Shown: positions 8,581 to 16,302 of the stretch, one piece after another
How the letters are laid out: each line of letters starts with the position of its first letter
Numbering within the stretch: position 1 is the stretch's first letter
From: Fimbriimonadaceae bacterium
GTDB lineage: Bacteria; Armatimonadota; UBA10988
Direction: 5' to 3'
Assembly: GCA_020850355.1 (NCBI GenBank)
Contig: JADZEX010000018.1
Coordinates: 1 to 64,000, forward strand
DNA: 64,000 bases
Translations under genes and position numbers: made by a program
The notes under the pieces: generated by a model
Told to the model about the DNA's origin: nothing
Database searches by the model: none
What the model saw: only the letters and a program-made list of their open reading frames with translations

Positions 8581-10638
8581 ATGGCCGCCGGTTCGCCGCA
8601 TCGCCCGTACACTCTCTCGCCGCACGACCGCGGGTACCTGCTCGAGGACGTCTGGCCGACCATCTACTTCGGCGCCGCTCGGCTGCCGGCGATCCGGTCG
8701 CAAGTCGCGACGCAACCCTGGGCGGCCGATCTGCTGGCCACGCTGCGCGCCGAGGCCGACGCCGTGGTGGCTGGCGAGGAGCCCGTGCAGCCGATCGAGC
8801 GGATCGGCTGGCGGCACGACTTCTACTCGCCGCGGACCGGGCAGCACCTTGTCTACGACCGCACCCAGCCCGACGCGCACCGCGATCCGGGGCAGGCCGC
8901 GGCGGTCACTGGCGCGCCGCAACACCGCGCCTGGGTGCTGCTGACGCACGAGCGCACGCACCGCCTGATGCGCAGTCTGGCCGTGCTCTATGGCCTCACC
9001 GGCGACCTGCGCTACGCCTCTTGGGTCCGCGACGGCCTGCTGCGGGCGGTCGAGTTCTTCCGCCACGACGAGCTGCGCGAGGGCAACAGCCACCAGGCGC
9101 TCTACTTCCAGCCGCTCTACGACGGCCCGGCGTTGACGCAGTTCGCCTACTGCCTGCAACTGATCCGCGCGGCGCCGGTCTGGCAACCGGGTGAGATCGA
9201 GGCGGTTATTGCGGGCATCTTCGAGCGCGGCATCCCGTACCAGCAGGCCTTCCTGAAAGTGATCGGCGTCCACAACATGGCCTGCTACGTCTCGGCGGCG
9301 GTGGCCGTGGCGGGGCAGGTCTGCGGGCGACCGGAGTGGCTCGAGTTGGGCCTGCGCCACCCGCAGACCGGCCTGTTGGGTCTGCTGCGCGACGGCTTCC
9401 GCGACACCGCCGCCGGGGTCATCGACGGGCTCTGGTACGAGGGCACGATCTTCTACCACCACTACTCGATCTGCCCGCTGATCACCTTGCTGGAGCTGGC
9501 TGGCGAGCTGGGCGATCCGCTGGCCACGCACCCCGAGGTGCGCGCGCGGCTGCGCGCCGGGCTGCAGGGCCCGCTGGATCTGCTCGATCTGGACGACCGC
9601 CTGCCGACGCTCGGCGACCTGGGCGATCCGCACGTGATGCGGCTGGACACCTATCGCCACCTCTACGAGTGGGGCGCCGGCCGGCTGGATCCCGCGGCGT
9701 TCACACCGGCGCTGGCCCGCTGCGCGAGTCGTTGCGGGCGCGACGGCTGGACCGCCCTGGCTTTCGGCCCCGCCACGCTGCCGCCGGCGGCTCCGCCGCC
9801 AGCCGCGCACACGCTGCTCCCCGGCCCCGGCATTGCCGTGCTGCGCGACCGGGAGCACCAACTGACGGCGCTGTTCCGCGTCGGCCCCCACGGCGCGGGG
9901 CACGATCATCGCGACAAGCTGCAGCTCTGCCTCACAGCGCGCGGCGCGCTGATCAGCCCCGACCTCGGCACCGCCGGCTACTCGCTGAAAGCAGTCCACG
10001 GCGAGGTCTACCGGGCCACCTTCGGCCATAGCACGCTGCTGGTCAACGAGGCCGGCCAGCGCGAGGTGCGGCAAGCCAGCCTGACCACGCACTTCGAGAC
10101 CCGGCCGGCGTTGGCCGTCGGCAGCCTCCGCGACGCCTGGCCCGACGTCACCGCGACGCGGGCGGTCTGGTTCGATCCGCCCTATGTGGTGCTGCTCGAC
10201 GACCTGCAGAGCACTACCGAGCAGCGCTACGGCTGGCTCTTTCACGCCTTCGGCGAGCTGACCGTGACGGCCGGCGACGCTCCGCCAACTCTGCCGGCGC
10301 TGCCGGACAAGGCGCCCTGGAGCTGGCTCACGGCGCGGCAGCGCGGGGGCGGTGACGGGGTTGCCCGCCTGGTCTGGCAGACCACCCCGACGGTGGCGCT
10401 GCACCTGCATCTGCTGGCCGACGCGCCGGCCGAGCTGACCTGGGGCCAGACCCCTGGCCAGCCCTTCGAGCCGGCTCGTCGCACGGTGCTGCTGCGGACG
10501 GTCGGCCCACGCCGCCGAATCGCCGCGGTGCTGGAGGTCCCCGCCGCCGCCGGCACGGTGCAAGGGCTGCGGCTGGCTGGCGAGACGGTGGTCCTGAGCA
10601 CCACCAGCGGCGAGCGGCGTTACCCGCCCGGCGGCTGA
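8581..10638 (+). CDS. Heparinase II/III-like polysaccharide lyase
   Basis: A 685-residue protein with a helical alpha/alpha toroid (about 50-390), including NSHQALYFQPLYDGPALTQ and WYEGTIFYHHYS. A beta-rich heparinase II/III-type domain follows, with the hallmark GAGHDHRDKLQL near residue 437. Such lyases cleave uronic-acid polysaccharides by beta-elimination; the actual glycan is unknown. No signal peptide is obvious at the chosen start, so its location is uncertain. The ATG at 8581 is preceded by GGGAG at a good distance; a GTG at 8566 in frame has no ribosome site. It is transcribed alone, divergent from the lipoprotein and convergent with the ribbon-protein operon. Confidence 0.8.
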   Translation: MAAGSPHRPYTLSPHDRGYLLEDVWPTIYFGAARLPAIRSQVATQPWAADLLATLRAEADAVVAGEEPVQPIERIGWRHDFYSPRTGQHLVYDRTQPDAHRDPGQAAAVTGAPQHRAWVLLTHERTHRLMRSLAVLYGLTGDLRYASWVRDGLLRAVEFFRHDELREGNSHQALYFQPLYDGPALTQFAYCLQLIRAAPVWQPGEIEAVIAGIFERGIPYQQAFLKVIGVHNMACYVSAAVAVAGQVCGRPEWLELGLRHPQTGLLGLLRDGFRDTAAGVIDGLWYEGTIFYHHYSICPLITLLELAGELGDPLATHPEVRARLRAGLQGPLDLLDLDDRLPTLGDLGDPHVMRLDTYRHLYEWGAGRLDPAAFTPALARCASRCGRDGWTALAFGPATLPPAAPPPAAHTLLPGPGIAVLRDREHQLTALFRVGPHGAGHDHRDKLQLCLTARGALISPDLGTAGYSLKAVHGEVYRATFGHSTLLVNEAGQREVRQASLTTHFETRPALAVGSLRDAWPDVTATRAVWFDPPYVVLLDDLQSTTEQRYGWLFHAFGELTVTAGDAPPTLPALPDKAPWSWLTARQRGGGDGVARLVWQTTPTVALHLHLLADAPAELTWGQTPGQPFEPARRTVLLRTVGPRRRIAAVLEVPAAAGTVQGLRLAGETVVLSTTSGERRYPPGG

Positions 10639-10649
10639 CCGGCGCCGGC

Positions 10650-10955
10650 TCAACAGCGGCGGGAGGCGAAGCGGAGCAGGCGGTAGCAGAGCACACTGCC
10701 GCCCGCCGCCAGCAGCGCCAACAGCGCGGCAGCGCGGGCTTCGTGCAGCCAGATGCCGGTCGCCGCCAGCCGCCAGGCCGCCAACCCGCAGCCCAAGGTG
10801 GCCGCGCTGCCGACCACCAGGCCCATCCAGAGGAAGCTGGCCAGTAGCAGCAGGCCGCCGCCCCGCGGCGGCGCCACCGTCAACGGCACGGCTCCGCAGG
10901 CCGCGCAGCGCCAGCGGCAGAGGGGGCCTCCGCAATGCGGACAAGCTCGCCTCAT
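10650..10955 (-). CDS. Zinc-ribbon membrane protein (paralog 4)
   Basis: A 101-residue protein with a two-knuckle ribbon at the start (CPHC...CAAC, residues 5-21) and two hydrophobic segments (about 32-57 and 68-88). It overlaps the upstream gene by four bases (ATGA). It is the last gene of the long minus-strand operon and ends 12 bases from the convergent heparinase gene. The ribbon probably binds zinc on the cytoplasmic side. Function unknown. Confidence 0.7.
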   Translation of the reverse strand: MRRACPHCGGPLCRWRCAACGAVPLTVAPPRGGGLLLLASFLWMGLVVGSAATLGCGLAAWRLAATGIWLHEARAAALLALLAAGGSVLCYRLLRFASRRC

Positions 10956-11497
10956 GGCCGGCGATTCGCGGCGGCAGTGAGGCGCAGCAGGTAGGCGAAA
11001 CAGCACCAGACGAACAGATTGCCCAGACAACTGACCTGCCACGCCAGGCGTGCTGCCGAGGAAGGCAGCAGAGCGCTGGCCTGCACCAGGGTCGCCCCGA
11101 CGGCCACGCCCACCAACCACGCGCGCAACCGCCTGGCCGCCACTGCCCGGGGCAGGGGCGGTGGCTGCAGCAAGGTGCAGCCGCAAGTGTGGCAGACGCC
11201 TCGCTCGTCAACCTCGGCCGTCTGACAGACCGGGCAGCGTACGAACCGCAGGCGGTGACCGTACCAGATGCCTTGCCAACGGTGGCGCTGTCGCGCCGTG
11301 CGGAGCTGTCGCGAGGCCTGCACGCCCGCCAGCGCGGCCACCACCGCCAGGGACCAGCACTCGCCCCAACCGCACCCGGCGTCGGACACCGCGGCGAGGC
11401 AACCGCACACGCCCAGGACCGCCAGCCCAACCAGCGCGGCTGCGCTGAGCAACAAGCCGGCCGCAGAATCCGGGATGTTGTCGTGGCGGCGCGTCAT
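10952..11497 (-). CDS. Zinc-ribbon membrane protein (paralog 3)
   Basis: A 181-residue protein with two N-terminal membrane segments (about 13-60), a central ribbon with CPVC and CHTC (about 92-112), and two more membrane segments towards the C-terminus. Its layout differs from its neighbours in that the ribbon lies between two membrane hairpins. The upstream paralog ends one base before its start. No enzymatic motif is visible. Function unknown. Confidence 0.7.
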   Translation of the reverse strand: MTRRHDNIPDSAAGLLLSAAALVGLAVLGVCGCLAAVSDAGCGWGECWSLAVVAALAGVQASRQLRTARQRHRWQGIWYGHRLRFVRCPVCQTAEVDERGVCHTCGCTLLQPPPLPRAVAARRLRAWLVGVAVGATLVQASALLPSSAARLAWQVSCLGNLFVWCCFAYLLRLTAAANRRP

Positions 11498-11498
11498 C

Positions 11499-11825
11499 TC
11501 AAGCCCTCCACGGCTCCGACAGGCGGGCCGCCAGGCGCAGGAAGAGACTGGCGACGCAGAGCAACCCCACTCCCCGCATCACGTCCGCCACGCACTCGGC
11601 CGGCGCTGCGCCAAGACATGCCGCGCAGAGTCCCAACGCCATCCCGCCCAAGCCGAACAGGCCGCAGCCGAGCCCAGCCAGGATTGGGATCACCGCCAGC
11701 GCCTGCCGCCAGAGCGGCGCGGGCACGTCGATGCCAAACTGCTGCGCGCCGCACCGGCGGCAGTGTCCCGCGCAGGTTGCCGTGCCCTCACCACAGGCCG
11801 GGCAGCGTGGTGAACGCCACGTCAT
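11499..11825 (-). CDS. Zinc-ribbon membrane protein (paralog 2)
   Basis: A 108-residue protein starting with a ribbon (CPAC...CRRC, residues 8-25) followed by GAQQFGIDVP and two or three hydrophobic segments. Several extra cysteines lie in the membrane part. The GAxxFG sequence after the second knuckle is shared with the 79-residue upstream paralog, which supports common origin. Function unknown. Confidence 0.7.
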   Translation of the reverse strand: MTWRSPRCPACGEGTATCAGHCRRCGAQQFGIDVPAPLWRQALAVIPILAGLGCGLFGLGGMALGLCAACLGAAPAECVADVMRGVGLLCVASLFLRLAARLSEPWRA

Positions 11826-11853
11826 CGGCTCCTCCCTTCGGGCGTCGCAACGT

Positions 11854-12093
11854 CTACGCCGGCCGCGCCGTGGCCAGCAGGGCGGCCGCCAGTGCCAGGA
11901 TTAGGCCCAGGCTGGCGGTCAGCGCACCAATCGCCGCGGCGCCCGCCAACCGCTGGCGCAGCGCCTCGGCCAGCCGCCCGGTCCAGCGCGGTGGTCCGTC
12001 GGCGAGCCCGAACCGTACGGCACCGCAGGCCACGCAGCGCCGGGCGCCACGGCTGAGAGCCAGGCCGCAGCAGGGGCAGACGGGGGTGCTCAT
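11854..12093 (-). CDS. Zinc-ribbon membrane protein (paralog 1)
   Basis: A 79-residue protein with a CPCC...CVAC ribbon at residues 6-23, GAVRFG directly after it, and one long hydrophobic segment (about 50-76). Its ATG overlaps the stop of the Lgt-like gene (ATGA), so the two are translationally coupled. Such single-ribbon, single-hairpin proteins often act as small membrane adaptors, but nothing here defines a partner. Function unknown. Confidence 0.7.
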   Translation of the reverse strand: MSTPVCPCCGLALSRGARRCVACGAVRFGLADGPPRWTGRLAEALRQRLAGAAAIGALTASLGLILALAAALLATARPA

Positions 12094-12806
12094 GGGATGG
12101 GCCCTCCCACTGCTTCAGAGCGCCCAGCGGCCTGGATTCGTTCCCGCCGCCACCAGATCGCCGCGGCGGCCATCAGCGCCAGGCAGGCCCACTGCCCCGC
12201 CGTCGGCCAGCCGGCCCCGCCACCCTGGTCGCGGAACGCCTCGATCACCGCCCGGCCGGCGCCGTAGGTCAGCAGGTAGACCCGGAAGCGGTCCCCCTCG
12301 CGCGGCCAGGGGCGGTACAGCAACGGCAGCAGCGCCAGGCAGAGCAGCAGGCTGTAGACCTGTGTCGGATGGCGCCAGGCGCCGTGCTGCCAGATCGCCC
12401 AAGGCAAGTCGCAGGGTCGACCGAAGCAGCAGCCTTGGAGCAGGCAGCCGACCCGCCCGACCGCCTCGCCCGCGGCCAGCGCCGGCGCAAACAGGTTGCC
12501 CGTCGAGCGCCGCAGGCCGAGGTAGCGCTTGGTCAGCTCGACCGCCAGCCAGCCACCCACTATCCCGCCGAGCACCGTCCGCCCGCCGGCCCGCGGGTCC
12601 AGCAGCAGGCTCGGGTCGGTCGCCAGCAGGCCGGGTTGGACCACCAGCCAGTGCGCCAGCCGTGCTCCTAGCAGGCCGCCCCAGAGGCCCGCCAGAGCGA
12701 CCCAACCGACCCCGCGGGTGGCCATCCGCCGCTGCCGCGCCTCGCGCCAGAGCAACAGCCCGGCGACCACGTAGCCGGCCGCGGTGCAGCCTTCGCCGGC
12801 GCTCAC
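12090..12806 (-). CDS. Divergent prolipoprotein diacylglyceryl transferase (Lgt)-like membrane protein
   Basis: A 238-residue polytopic protein with the Lgt family core: GRTVLGGIVGGWLAVEL, then GRVGCLLQGCCFGRP, CDLPWAIW, and HPTQVYS. True Lgt moves diacylglycerol from phosphatidylglycerol to the lipobox cysteine. The conserved Arg of the signature is present (GR), but the usual His of the HGG motif is Leu, and the Asn and Glu after GR are replaced by Cys-containing sequence. Canonical activity is therefore doubtful. It overlaps the radical SAM gene by four bases (ATGA), which suggests the two work together on a lipid substrate. That role is inferred. Confidence 0.75.
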   Translation of the reverse strand: MSAGEGCTAAGYVVAGLLLWREARQRRMATRGVGWVALAGLWGGLLGARLAHWLVVQPGLLATDPSLLLDPRAGGRTVLGGIVGGWLAVELTKRYLGLRRSTGNLFAPALAAGEAVGRVGCLLQGCCFGRPCDLPWAIWQHGAWRHPTQVYSLLLCLALLPLLYRPWPREGDRFRVYLLTYGAGRAVIEAFRDQGGGAGWPTAGQWACLALMAAAAIWWRRERIQAAGRSEAVGGPIP

Positions 12807-14311
12807 GGCAGCCCATCCGTGCCGTCGGCAAAGAGCCAGCGCCAGCAGAACGAGAAGCGCCGCGGGTCGTCCTCAAAGGTGCCGCTGTGAACGCAACACT
12901 GCCGCAGGCGGTGCTCGTGGAAGGTGTGCGCGTCCATGAACATCTTGACGGTCACCCGCACCGTGCGCTCGGCCAGCCGCTCCAGCTCGCCGGCCCCGCG
13001 GACGCGAGCCCAGAGGCCGCCGAGCCGGTTGACCAGCCCCGGCACGCAGTCGCAAAGCTGCGCCACGTCGCGGCACAGCTCCGGCGTCGAGGACCGCAAC
13101 TGCTCCGAGAACACCCGCTGCAGCGCACCGCTGCGGACCAGCTCCACAACCGGCTCGCGCAACTGGTCGAAGGTGATGGTGTTGCCAATCAGGTGCAGCC
13201 AGCGACGCAGTTCGTCGCGCCCGACCAGCGCGGGGAGCGACTTCCAGGTGTCGTCGGCCAGCCGCACCAGGTAGCTCAGGTCGCAGCAGTCGGGGTGTGA
13301 GCAGGGCAGGGCCAGGAAGTCGTCAGCGCGGACCTGCCCGGATGTCTGCTCCTCGATCCGCCGCAAGACCCCGGTCGGCGTCAGCCGGTCGCGGGGATCG
13401 AACCCGGCCTGGCGCCCCGACCCGAAGACCGGCTGATAGGCCACCCCGGCGACATGCGGCGTGCCCAACGCCAGCCGTAAGATGGCGCCGACCTGCTGGT
13501 CGTTGATGCCCTTCGCCAGCGACGCCACCAGGGTCACGAAGACGCCGGCCTCGTCGAGCCGCTGCACGGCGCGCAGCTTCTCGGCCTGCAGCTCCTCGCC
13601 CCGCAGCGCCGCGGCGCCCGCGCCGTCGTACTGCAGGTACACCTCGACCCGCTCGCGGTGCCGGCGCAGGACGTCCAGGAGGGCGTCATCGCGCGCGATG
13701 CGGCGGCCGTTAGTGTTCAGCATCACCCGCGTCACTGGCAGGTCGCAGAGCGCTCGCAGAATGTCCGGCAGGTCACCCCGCACGGTCGGCTCGCCGCCCG
13801 ACAGCATCACGACACCGAGCCGGCCGCCCTCCCGCTGGATCGTCGCCTGCACCGTCCGCAGTATCTCGGCCCGGGTCGGCCGTTCGTCGGCGGGCACCGC
13901 ACTCCCCGGCGGCAGCGCCGTGGCGTAGCAGGTGGGACAGGCCAGGTTGCAGCGCTGCGTGATGTTGAGCACCAGCGTGCAGGTGTGCTGGCCGTGCGAG
14001 ACCGGCAGCCCGGCGGCGTAGCCGGCCGGAAACGGCGCCGTGTTGGTGGGCCGGTCGGGGGTGAAGCTGAGTGTCGGCGTGCGCCAGCCCTGCCGCGCTT
14101 CCCAGAGCGTGGCGTCCTCTTCGTAGAGCGACTCGCTCTCGCCGTGGACCGGGCACCAGCGGCGCAGCCAGATGGCCCCGTCGCGGCGGGCCAGCAGACC
14201 GTCGCACCAGACGGCGTCGGCGGCTGGCGGCGGGCCGGCGGCGAAGCAGGCCGGGCAGACCGTGCGGGTGAAGTTCTCGATCCGATAGTCGCGCGGCAGC
14301 CCAGCCCGCAT
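12803..14311 (-). CDS. Radical SAM protein of the tetraether lipid synthase (Tes/MJ0619-like) type
   Basis: A 502-residue protein with the multi-cluster layout of Tes-like radical SAM enzymes. An N-terminal ribbon is formed by CPAC and CPVHG. GLPVSHGQHTC leads into the radical SAM CxxxCxxC loop (CNLACPTC), followed by SGGEPT. A later LPCSHPDCC and a C-terminal CCVHSG...SFCW supply extra cluster ligands. Archaeal Tes joins lipid chains by C-C bonds; bacterial relatives have been linked to membrane-spanning lipids, but the family is broad, so the reaction is open. The ATG at 14311 is preferred over GTG 14314 because GAGGAG is better spaced. It is six bases after the MoeZ-like gene and overlaps the Lgt-like gene. 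Confidence 0.75.
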   Translation of the reverse strand: MRAGLPRDYRIENFTRTVCPACFAAGPPPAADAVWCDGLLARRDGAIWLRRWCPVHGESESLYEEDATLWEARQGWRTPTLSFTPDRPTNTAPFPAGYAAGLPVSHGQHTCTLVLNITQRCNLACPTCYATALPPGSAVPADERPTRAEILRTVQATIQREGGRLGVVMLSGGEPTVRGDLPDILRALCDLPVTRVMLNTNGRRIARDDALLDVLRRHRERVEVYLQYDGAGAAALRGEELQAEKLRAVQRLDEAGVFVTLVASLAKGINDQQVGAILRLALGTPHVAGVAYQPVFGSGRQAGFDPRDRLTPTGVLRRIEEQTSGQVRADDFLALPCSHPDCCDLSYLVRLADDTWKSLPALVGRDELRRWLHLIGNTITFDQLREPVVELVRSGALQRVFSEQLRSSTPELCRDVAQLCDCVPGLVNRLGGLWARVRGAGELERLAERTVRVTVKMFMDAHTFHEHRLRQCCVHSGTFEDDPRRFSFCWRWLFADGTDGLP

Positions 14312-14320
14312 CACGGCTCC

Positions 14321-15481
14321 TCAGTAACGCGGCACCTGCGGATCGATCTGCTGCGCCCAGGCCTCGATGCCGCCGGCCAGCGATTGCACCTGCTCGTAGC
14401 CGGCGGCGCGCAGCCGCTCGAGCGCCCGCATCGAGCGGACGCCGGCGTGGCAGTAAGTCACCACCAGCCGGTCGCGGGGGATCCGGTCGAGGTGTGCGGT
14501 CAGCTCGCCGAGCGGCGCCAGCAGCGCGCCGCCGATCCGGCAGAGGTCCCACTCCCAGGTCTCGCGGACGTCCACCAGGCAGCACTCGGCCCCGGCCGCC
14601 AGCTTCGCCGCCAGGTCGGCCGGGCTGATCTCCAGCGACCGCGGACTCGCCTCCGGCGCGGCCGCGCTGCCGTTGCAGAACTGGTCGTAGTCGATCAGCT
14701 CGCGGACGGTCGGCGCGTCGCCACACAGCGGGCAGGCCGGGTCGCGGTCGTAGCGGAACTCCAACACCTCGCCGGCCAGCACGTCGAAGGCCAGCATCCG
14801 GCCGACCAGCAACTCGATGTTGGCGGTGCCGGCCCGGCGCAGGATCCACTTGATCGCCTCGGCCGCCTGCCAACTGCCGACGATGCCTGGCAGGACGCCC
14901 AACACACCGGCCTCGGCGCAGGAGGGCACACTCCCCGGGGGCGGCGGCGCGGGGAAGCGGCAGCGGTAGCAGGGCCCGCCGGCGGTGGTTTCGTAGACCG
15001 TCACCTGGCCCTCGAAGCGGTAGATGCTGCCATCGACGCAAGGCCGTCCGGCGAGGTGACAGGCGTCGTTGAGCAGGTAGCGGGTCGGGAAGTTGTCGCA
15101 GCCGTTGAGCACCAGGTCGTAGGCGCCGACCAGCTCCAGGGCGTTCTCACGCCGCAGCCAGCAGTCGTGCGGCACGACGGTGACGTGCGGGTTGATCTCG
15201 GCCAGCGTGTCGACCGCGGCGGCCAGCTTCGGCCGGCCGACATCGCCCTCACGGAACAGCAGTTGGCGTTGCAGGTTGCTGGGATCGACCCGGTCGTGGT
15301 CGACCAGGCCCAGGGTGCCGACACCCGCGGCGGCGAGGTAGAGCGCGGCCGGCGCGCCCAGCCCGCCGGCCCCGACCAGCAGCACTTTCGCCGCGCCCAA
15401 CGCCGCCTGGCCGGCTGGGCCGACCTCGGGCAGCAGCAGGTGCCGGCGGTAACGCTGCGCCTGGGCGGCGGTCAGGCTCAT
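14321..15481 (-). CDS. moeZ: MoeZ-type sulfur-carrier adenylyltransferase with rhodanese domain
   Basis: A 386-residue E1-like enzyme fused to a rhodanese domain. It should adenylate a ubiquitin-like sulfur carrier (MoaD or ThiS type) and pass sulfur to it for molybdopterin, thiamine or cysteine synthesis. GAGGLG at 37-42 binds ATP, LVDHDRVDPSNLQRQ is the family signature, and CYRC (about 171) with CPLC (about 249) bind zinc. The rhodanese active site is CHAGVRS near 344. No carrier protein is encoded in the window. It overlaps the ccsA-like gene by four bases. Confidence 0.88.
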   Translation of the reverse strand: MSLTAAQAQRYRRHLLLPEVGPAGQAALGAAKVLLVGAGGLGAPAALYLAAAGVGTLGLVDHDRVDPSNLQRQLLFREGDVGRPKLAAAVDTLAEINPHVTVVPHDCWLRRENALELVGAYDLVLNGCDNFPTRYLLNDACHLAGRPCVDGSIYRFEGQVTVYETTAGGPCYRCRFPAPPPPGSVPSCAEAGVLGVLPGIVGSWQAAEAIKWILRRAGTANIELLVGRMLAFDVLAGEVLEFRYDRDPACPLCGDAPTVRELIDYDQFCNGSAAAPEASPRSLEISPADLAAKLAAGAECCLVDVRETWEWDLCRIGGALLAPLGELTAHLDRIPRDRLVVTYCHAGVRSMRALERLRAAGYEQVQSLAGGIEAWAQQIDPQVPRY

Positions 15482-16302
15482 GGGTTGGCGACTCCCGGCG
15501 GCGGCGCCGTCTCGAAGGGCAGGCGGTGGCGCGCCAGTTGGAGGTTGGCCAGCACCAGCACAAAGCCCACCACCAGGAACAGGTGCAGCCGCGTGCCCCG
15601 CCAGCGGGGCACATCGCGCACGAACAGATAGCTGGCGTAGACGCCCCAGATCATCACGCTGAGGTAGACCTTCAGGTCGGCCGGTTGGTGGAGGCTGAAC
15701 AGGAAGGCTAGGCCGACGCCGAGCCCCAGCGTGAAGAAGCAGAGCCCAAACGCGGCGGCGCGGTGGGCCACCCGCTCGGCGGTGTGCAGCGGCGGCAGCG
15801 AGGCCAGCTCGGCAACCCGCTTGCGCTTCAGCAGCCAGTCACCCCGCAGGTAGGCAGCGGCCGCACAGAAGGCGATCCCGAAACAGGCGTAGGCCAGCAG
15901 CGTTAGGGCGATGTGCCAGACGAACCACGGGTTCTCGACCATCCGCACGGTGACCCGCGGCTCGAACACCGTCAGCAACACCAGCAAGAAGACCACCGGC
16001 GCCAGAAAGGCCCCCAACGCCGGGCGTTCGGTGCGCCGTTCGAGGACCAGCAGGCCGATCACGATCAGGAGCACCAGCACAAAGGTGATGTTGGCCCACT
16101 GCCCGAAGACGACTTCACTCCCCTTGCGAGCGGTGTGCGCCAGCAGCCCGAGGCCCTGCAGCCCGGCCCCGAGCAGCAGCCCCCAGTGGGCGTAACGGGT
16201 CGACCGCGAGTCCGGCCGGAGCAGCCGTTGCGGGTAGAGCACCGCGGCCGCCAGGTAGGCTAGCAGCGCGGCGCTCTCGGCGATGTAGCAGACTGTGGTC
16301 AT
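15478..16302 (-). CDS. CcsA/HemX-type cytochrome c assembly membrane protein
   Basis: A 274-residue integral membrane protein with about eight hydrophobic segments, of the cytochrome c assembly (CcsA/HemX/CcmC) superfamily. The C-terminal LSVMIWGVYASYLFVR region fits HemX-type members. Members handle heme, and HemX proteins are thought to influence glutamyl-tRNA reductase levels. Here it is coupled to hemA by an ATGA overlap, as in many bacterial hem operons. The tryptophan-rich WWD segment of CcmC and CcmF is not obvious. The start is the ATG at 16302 inside the hemA stop; the longer frame upstream overlaps hemA. Confidence 0.8.
   Translation of the reverse strand: MTTVCYIAESAALLAYLAAAVLYPQRLLRPDSRSTRYAHWGLLLGAGLQGLGLLAHTARKGSEVVFGQWANITFVLVLLIVIGLLVLERRTERPALGAFLAPVVFLLVLLTVFEPRVTVRMVENPWFVWHIALTLLAYACFGIAFCAAAAYLRGDWLLKRKRVAELASLPPLHTAERVAHRAAAFGLCFFTLGLGVGLAFLFSLHQPADLKVYLSVMIWGVYASYLFVRDVPRWRGTRLHLFLVVGFVLVLANLQLARHRLPFETAPPPGVANP

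Noticed and set aside
9630-9640. CACGTG as a further parS
   Set aside because: Flanks do not match GTTTCACGTGAAAC. The same holds for CACGTG near 56778, 57265 and 58925.
8404-11430. Open frame of 1008 codons on the minus strand across the heparinase gene
   Set aside because: Shadow of the heparinase and the zinc-ribbon genes; no ribosome site and implausible composition.
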